DNA of 11,170 bases from positions 1 through 11,170 of the forward strand of contig JBMNNN010000052.1 in assembly GCA_050942555.1 (NCBI GenBank). Direction: 5' to 3'. The DNA is from JAAYXU01 sp050942555 (GTDB taxonomy: Bacteria > Bacillota > Clostridia > Christensenellales > UMGS416). The notes under the pieces were generated by a model, which worked only from the letters and a program-made list of their open reading frames with translations, searched no databases and was not told the DNA's origin. Shown piece by piece: positions 7,288-11,170 of this stretch. The position numbers and the translations under genes were made by a program. How positions within the stretch are numbered: the first letter of the stretch is position 1; the number at the start of each line of letters is the position of its first letter.

Positions 7288-8361
7288 ATGAGTATGATTG
7301 TGATCGTCGGCGCGGGCATGATGGGTTCGGCCATGAGCTTTCCCGCCACCGACAACGGACACAAGGTGCGGCTTATAGGCACGCCGCTCGACCGGGATAT
7401 CATTGAGCACGCCGCGCGCACAGGCGAGCATCCGACGCTCAGGCGGCGCCTTCCCGCTGGGATCGAATACCATCAGGTCGAAGCGCTTGCCGACGCGATA
7501 AAGGGCGCGCATCTCCTCATTTGCGGCGTGAGCAGCTTCGGCGTGGACTGGTTCGCGGAGCGCGTGCTGCCGCTCGTACCCCCGGAGCTGCCGGTGCTGG
7601 CGGTCACAAAGGGCATGCTCGACATGCCTGACGGGCGACTGATACCCTATCCCGCGCACTACGAGGAGCTCACCGGAGGCAGGCTGTCCCTCAATGCAGT
7701 GGGCGGGCCCTGCACGAGCTACGAGCTGGCCGACCGTGACCAGACGCATGTCACGTTCTGCGGGCGCGATATCGGCACGCTCCGGCGCATCCGCGCGATG
7801 CTGGAAACCGGCTACTACCACATCAGCCTTTCGACCGACGTGACCGGCGTGGAGTGCGCCGTCGCGATGAAAAACGCGTACGCGCTGGGCGTGACGCTCG
7901 CGGTCGGGCTGTCGGAGCGTCTTGAAGGGGTCGGCGGACGCCAGCACTACAATTCGCAGGCGGCGCTGTTCGGGCAGAGCATACGCGAGATGCGGCGCCT
8001 GCTCCGGCTGACCGGCGGGCACGACGACAATATCATGCTGGGGGCCGGGGATCTCTATGTGACGGTATTCGGGGGACGCACCCGCAGGATCGGCACGCTG
8101 CTGGGGCGCGGGGTGCCCTTCGCGCAGGCGATGGAGGAGCTAGGAGGTATCACGCTCGAGTCGGTGGTCATCGCGACCCGCACAGCGCGGGCGGTGCGTG
8201 CGCTCATAGCGCGCGGGCAGGCGACGCCGGACGAGTTCCCGCTGCTGCTGCATATCGACGAGATACTCAACCGGGGCGCCGCCGTGGACATCCCGTGGGA
8301 TCAGTTTGAAACGGAGTATGACGCTGCGGATGATGCGGGCAATAACTGCGTATTGCATTAA
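7288..8361 (+). CDS. GpsA-like NAD(P)-dependent glycerol-3-phosphate dehydrogenase family protein
   Basis: Protein of 357 residues, slightly longer than usual for GpsA (about 330-340). It has an N-terminal Rossmann nucleotide site (IVGAGMMGSAM, residues 6-16), the VTKG lysine (Lys108), the VGGP loop (138-141), and a second catalytic-type lysine in VECAVAMKNAYALGVTLAVG (Lys195). GAGDLYVTVFGGRTRR (252-267) corresponds to GpsA's GLGDL...SRN region, with Asp255 kept. The canonical SRN is replaced by GRTRR, so the phosphate-binding end differs. The family reversibly converts dihydroxyacetone phosphate and glycerol-3-phosphate for lipid synthesis. This divergent copy may act on a related phosphorylated substrate. 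GGGAGGA lies about seven bases before the ATG; a second ATG two codons later is also possible. No pathway partner is adjacent. Confidence 0.87.
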   Translation: MSMIVIVGAGMMGSAMSFPATDNGHKVRLIGTPLDRDIIEHAARTGEHPTLRRRLPAGIEYHQVEALADAIKGAHLLICGVSSFGVDWFAERVLPLVPPELPVLAVTKGMLDMPDGRLIPYPAHYEELTGGRLSLNAVGGPCTSYELADRDQTHVTFCGRDIGTLRRIRAMLETGYYHISLSTDVTGVECAVAMKNAYALGVTLAVGLSERLEGVGGRQHYNSQAALFGQSIREMRRLLRLTGGHDDNIMLGAGDLYVTVFGGRTRRIGTLLGRGVPFAQAMEELGGITLESVVIATRTARAVRALIARGQATPDEFPLLLHIDEILNRGAAVDIPWDQFETEYDAADDAGNNCVLH

Positions 8362-8386
8362 AGGGTGGCTTTTTTCCGAAAGACTA

Positions 8387-8417
8387 TTGACTGTCACCCT
8401 GGGTGTCGGCTTATGCT
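8387..8417 (+). promoter_or_regulatory. MerR-type promoter/operator (19-bp spacer with dyad)
   Basis: TTGACT (8387-8392) and TATGCT (8412-8417) are separated by 19 bases, the elongated spacer that MerR activators need. The spacer contains the dyad CACCC-T-GGGTG (8395-8405). It lies 20 bases before the start of the merR-like gene, as expected for autoregulation. Confidence 0.75.
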
Positions 8418-8437
8418 TCCTTTGAGGTGATCAACAA

Positions 8438-8783
8438 ATGTTAATCGGCGAAGTGAGTAAAAGCACGGGGCTGACAAAAAAAGCGATCGAGTATTATACG
8501 GAAACAGGGCTGGTCGCTCCATCCATTCTAGAGAACGGATACCGGGATTTTGGCCCGGATCAGGTCGAGCGGCTCAAAGTCAGATGCATTCAGGAATTCC
8601 CCTTCCTACAGACTGATGACGCTCATGAAAGAATTTTGCAGCGCAAGCGGATACTACGATGTGTTTATTCCTGCATTAAAGGAGCTGAGTCCATCCTATG
8701 CCGAGTACTATAAGAAGCTGGAAGCGGCAAATGAGAAACTGATCGCCAGGTATCCCGGTATTCAGAGCGCCCTTTCCGGGTAA
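8438..8783 (+). pseudogene. MerR-family regulator, shortened and frameshifted
   Basis: The start ATG follows GAGGTGATC. Residues 1-48 are a convincing MerR DNA-binding domain: LIGEVSKSTGLTKKAIEYY, then GLVAPSILENGYRDFGPDQVERLKV. After about base 8582 this frame stops resembling a MerR protein and ends at 8713. The adjacent frame (+1) carries a plausible C-terminal region from about 8583 to a stop at 8783: LMKEFCSASGYYDVF, IPALKELSPSYAEYYKKLE, NEKLIARYPGIQS. The two halves make a reading of about 115 codons, far shorter than typical effector-binding MerR proteins. This suggests a frameshift plus loss of the middle. Base composition is more AT-rich than in the neighbours. A programmed frameshift or a sequencing error cannot be excluded. 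The gene ends six bases before the convergent GntR gene. Confidence 0.75.
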
Positions 8784-8789
8784 ACGCCG

Positions 8790-9521
8790 TCAGCCGCTGT
8801 CCCGGGGCCCGGCTGCGGGCTGGGGCGTCGCCTGGCGCGCCTTTCGCAGGTTCAGCTGCGCCTTGGTGAGATGCTCCTGCATCCGTTGTACCGCCAGCGT
8901 TTCGTCGCCGGCGCTTACGGCTTCGAATATCGCTCTGTGGTCCTCGAGCGACTTTGCGGGCTGCCCGGGTATCTGCAGCGTAGCCAGCCGCGTCGAGCTT
9001 AGCAGATCGCCGCACATGCCCAGCAGCATCGACAGCGCCTCGTTGCCCGACGCTTTCGAAAGGGCGGCGTGAAAAGCGTCGTCGCCCGCAAGGCCGGTGC
9101 CTCCCGCGTCGATCTCCTCCTGCATCAGCGTGAGCGCGGCTTCGATGCTCTGCCGCTTGCGGTCGTTGATGCACCGGGCCGCCAGGCGGGCTACCTCTCC
9201 CTCCAGCAGATAGCGAACATCCAGCAGCTCGAGTATGAGCTTGCGGTCGAGCGAAAGGATCGACGATACCGAGTCGATGACGCTGTCCAGCGTGACCTTC
9301 CGTATGAACGTCCCGCCGCCCACGCGCGACTCGATCATGCCCATCGACTCCATCGAGCGCAGCGCTTCGCGGATTGCAGTCCTGCTCACGCCCAGGCTGG
9401 CCGCAAGATCCCGCTCGGACGGCAGCCGGTCGCCCGGCCTGAGCGCGCCCCGGCGCATGAGGTCTGTAAGCTGCCGTATGATTTCCTCATAGAGCTTCGT
9501 CTTTTTCACCTGCTGCAGCAA
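8790..9521 (-). CDS. GntR/FadR-type transcriptional regulator (FCD domain)
   Basis: Protein of 243 residues. The N-terminus (about 6-74) is a GntR winged helix: LYEEIIRQL, the hallmark GDRLPSERDLAASLGVSRTAIREALR, and the wing GGGTFI. The C-terminus (about 90-225) is an all-helical FCD ligand domain with its metal/ligand residues: Asp148 and His151 in DDAFHAAL, His195 in EDHRAIFEAV, and His217 in QEHL. Such proteins repress or activate small-acid or sugar-acid metabolism genes; the ligand here is unknown. A TTG start at 9521 is chosen because AAAGGAGA lies six bases upstream. A longer ATG start at 9569 would overlap this site and add a poorly conserved tail. The gene is last in the PBP-yjbQ operon, 53 bases after yjbQ. 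Confidence 0.9.
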   Translation of the reverse strand: MLQQVKKTKLYEEIIRQLTDLMRRGALRPGDRLPSERDLAASLGVSRTAIREALRSMESMGMIESRVGGGTFIRKVTLDSVIDSVSSILSLDRKLILELLDVRYLLEGEVARLAARCINDRKRQSIEAALTLMQEEIDAGGTGLAGDDAFHAALSKASGNEALSMLLGMCGDLLSSTRLATLQIPGQPAKSLEDHRAIFEAVSAGDETLAVQRMQEHLTKAQLNLRKARQATPQPAAGPRDSG

Positions 9522-9527
9522 TGCCGG

Positions 9528-9574
9528 TCTCCTTTCCTGCCTCAGGGCGCGTAAACGGCGCACCCACAACGCGG
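9528..9574 (-). other. yjbQ-gntR spacer with small hairpin
   Basis: Read on the minus strand, GGGTGCG and CGCGCCC form a 7-bp stem (one G-U pair) with a 7-base loop, followed by the AAAGGAGA ribosome binding site of gntR. There is no T tract, so it is not a terminator. It may modulate RNA stability or GntR translation. Confidence 0.4.
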
Positions 9575-9991
9575 TTACTCCCCGATGATCTTTATTAGCA
9601 CCCGCTTGCGGCGCTTCCCGTCGAACTCCCCGTAGAATATCTGCTCCCAGGGGCCAAAATCGAGCCTGCCGTCCGTCACAGCGACAACCACCTCGCGGCC
9701 CATCACCGAGCGCTTGAGGTGGGCGTCGGCGTTATCTTCATACCCGTTGTGGCTGTAGCGGTCGTAGGGCTTTTCAGGCGCCAGTTCCTCCAGCCAGCGC
9801 TCGAAGTCCTGGTGCAGCCCGCCCTCGTCGTCGTTAATAAATACGCTGGCGGTAATGTGCATCGCGTTGACGAGGCAAAGCCCTTCCCGGATGCCGCTTT
9901 CGGCAAGTGCGCTCTCCACCTGGGGGGTGATGTTGATAAAAGCGCGGCGGGTCGGCACCGTGAGTGTAAGCTCCTTGCGATAGCTTTTCAT
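9575..9991 (-). CDS. yjbQ: YjbQ/UPF0047 family protein
   Basis: Protein of 138 residues, the usual length of the family. Conserved features are MHITASVFINDDEGG (His45), the RYSHNGYEDNADAHLKRSVMG stretch in two parts (His81 and His91), DFGPWEQIF (Trp115) and EFDGKRRKR near the C-terminus. YjbQ proteins are small cytoplasmic beta-barrels, annotated from some members as a secondary thiamine-phosphate synthase activity; the in vivo role is poorly known. The ATG has AAAGGA seven bases upstream. It follows the penicillin-binding protein stop by 23 bases, so the two are probably co-transcribed. Confidence 0.93.
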   Translation of the reverse strand: MKSYRKELTLTVPTRRAFINITPQVESALAESGIREGLCLVNAMHITASVFINDDEGGLHQDFERWLEELAPEKPYDRYSHNGYEDNADAHLKRSVMGREVVVAVTDGRLDFGPWEQIFYGEFDGKRRKRVLIKIIGE

Positions 9992-10014
9992 GGCCGTATC
10001 CTTTCCGTTTATTA

Positions 10015-11170
10015 TTATTGCATCAGCAATGCTTTGACAATCTTGCCCCGGAAGTCTCCCTCGCCGGCGGGCACCTCCAGCGTGACGCATACGAGGCGCC
10101 GCGTCCCGGTGGATTCGCACACGGACCCGGTGTAGCCGATGATCCACGCGATTTCCCGCGTGCGGTCGTCGCCGATCTGCGCGGTTCCGGTTTTGCCGTG
10201 CACGTCCAGACCATCCACGTCGATGCTTTGCGCGGTTCCCTCGGAAACCACCAGCCGAAGCAGCGGCTCTACTTTTTCCAGCACGTCCCCGGTAATCGCG
10301 CCTGATATCCACGGCGTGGGCTGCGTCTCCCTGACGGTTTCGTATTCCCGGCCCACGGTGCGGCACACGGACCTGACCATCGCCGGAGAATAGATGGTGC
10401 CGCCGTTTGTCAGGGAGGCAAAGAGCGAAGTCATCTGCAGCGGCGTTATCAGTATCTCGCCCTGCCCGTACCCCGAGTCGGCCAGAACCTTGATCGTCTC
10501 GAACTCGCCCGAGTTGGTGATGCCGGGCCTGGAAACCGGCACGTCCGACGGGATCGCCCGATCCATGCCAAGCTGCTGGCAAAACCCGTAAAACTCGGCG
10601 GTTCCTGTGCGCATCGCGATGTCCGCGAAGAAAATGTTGTCGGAGTGAATCATCGCGTTGCGCATGTGGAGCGGGTTGGGCGTGGACGAATAGCGCTTGA
10701 TCGGGGGATACACCCATCCGGGAATATCGGGCGTCCACAGATTGTCCTCGATCGTCCCCTGAAACACATAGTCGCTGTCCACGGCTCCGGCCATGAGCGC
10801 GATGGACGCGGTGAACGGCTTCAATGTCGAGCCTGGAGGATACAGGCCCCGGGTAGCCCGGTCGAACAGGGGCAGGTTGCTTTTCGGATCGTTATAATAT
10901 TTCCACAGGGTTTCGCTGATGCCCAGCGTAAAGTCGTTCGGGTCGAAAGTCGGATAGCTGGCGAGCGCCTGTACGAAGCCCGTGTCGGGGTCGAGCACCA
11001 CGACGGCTCCGGCCATATCGGCGGTCAGGTATTCCATAAGCTGCAGCTCGGCCTGCCGCTGCAGCTCGATATCGATCGACAGCCGCAGATCCTGGCCATT
11101 CTGGGCCGCCCGGCGCACGATCTGCCGCCGTTCACCTTCCTCGGACAGCACAACGAGCTCCCAGCCGGGT
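10015..11170 (-). CDS. Class B penicillin-binding protein (PBP2/MrdA-like transpeptidase), partial
   Basis: The 3' part (about 384 codons) of a peptidoglycan transpeptidase is visible; the N-terminal anchor and dimerisation part lie beyond the right edge. The three active-site motifs are intact: SxxK as PPGSTLKPF (nucleophile Ser near 10830-10828), SxN as HSDN (about 10644-10636), and KTG as HGKTGTAQIG (about 10194-10186). The junction into the catalytic domain, LRLSIDIELQRQAE, is typical of class B PBPs and FtsI/MrdA proteins. The enzyme cross-links wall peptides outside the membrane during growth or division. Whether it serves elongation, division or sporulation (SpoVD-like) cannot be decided without the N-terminus. 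It heads the operon seen here. Confidence 0.93.
   Translation of the reverse strand, partial: PGWELVVLSEEGERRQIVRRAAQNGQDLRLSIDIELQRQAELQLMEYLTADMAGAVVVLDPDTGFVQALASYPTFDPNDFTLGISETLWKYYNDPKSNLPLFDRATRGLYPPGSTLKPFTASIALMAGAVDSDYVFQGTIEDNLWTPDIPGWVYPPIKRYSSTPNPLHMRNAMIHSDNIFFADIAMRTGTAEFYGFCQQLGMDRAIPSDVPVSRPGITNSGEFETIKVLADSGYGQGEILITPLQMTSLFASLTNGGTIYSPAMVRSVCRTVGREYETVRETQPTPWISGAITGDVLEKVEPLLRLVVSEGTAQSIDVDGLDVHGKTGTAQIGDDRTREIAWIIGYTGSVCESTGTRRLVCVTLEVPAGEGDFRGKIVKALLMQ

Noticed and set aside
8362..8400. AGGGTG/CACCCT inverted pair as a terminator of the GpsA-like gene.
   Set aside because: The arms are 27 bases apart with no T tract after the second arm, and the second arm belongs to the MerR operator.
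9992..10738. Long N-terminal extension of the yjbQ frame into the PBP gene.
   Set aside because: The family length and the AAAGGA site place the start at 9991; the extension is an out-of-frame reading of the transpeptidase gene.

Overview
The window looks like a chromosomal segment of a GC-rich, Gram-positive member of the Clostridia/Firmicutes. The exact taxon cannot be named from the sequence. The evidence is strong AGGAGG-type ribosome binding sites, one of them (GGAGGTGATC) nearly a full anti-16S match; Firmicutes-type -35/-10 promoters; a LexA/DinR-type SOS box of the form GAAC-N4-GTTC; a lipobox lipoprotein; and use of TTG starts. Ten protein-coding loci are supported: nine apparently functional and one decayed. 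No rRNA, tRNA, CRISPR array or insertion sequence was seen.

Layout. (1) 1-306, minus: 5' part of a secreted lipoprotein, cut by the window edge. (2) 307-681: divergent regulatory region. (3) 682-5310, plus: a tight three-gene operon of a membrane-anchored CotH-family kinase with three lamin-tail repeats, a VTC-type polyphosphate polymerase, and a DUF4956 membrane protein. A hairpin terminator follows at 5337-5370. (4) 5420-7014, minus: a Y-family DNA polymerase (DinB/Pol IV) and a small conserved-looking partner, under a promoter whose start point is covered by an SOS box. (5) 7288-8361, plus: a GpsA-like NAD-dependent glycerol-3-phosphate dehydrogenase homologue with its own promoter. A bidirectional hairpin lies between it and the divergent dinB. 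(6) 8387-8783, plus: a MerR-type promoter (19-bp spacer with a dyad) driving a shortened, frameshifted MerR regulator. (7) 8790-11170, minus: an operon of a class B penicillin-binding protein (N-terminal part beyond the edge), a YjbQ/UPF0047 protein and a GntR/FadR-type regulator.

How they fit together. The most interesting unit is the CotH-VTC-DUF4956 operon. It joins a predicted extracytoplasmic kinase, a predicted ATP-using polyphosphate synthase and a multi-pass membrane protein of unknown function. The arrangement suggests a membrane-associated phosphate-transfer or cell-surface phosphorylation module, but that role is inferred. The dinB pair is a damage-inducible translesion synthesis unit. 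The PBP-yjbQ-gntR operon links cell-wall transpeptidation with a small metabolic enzyme and a regulator, with no obvious functional reason for the pairing.
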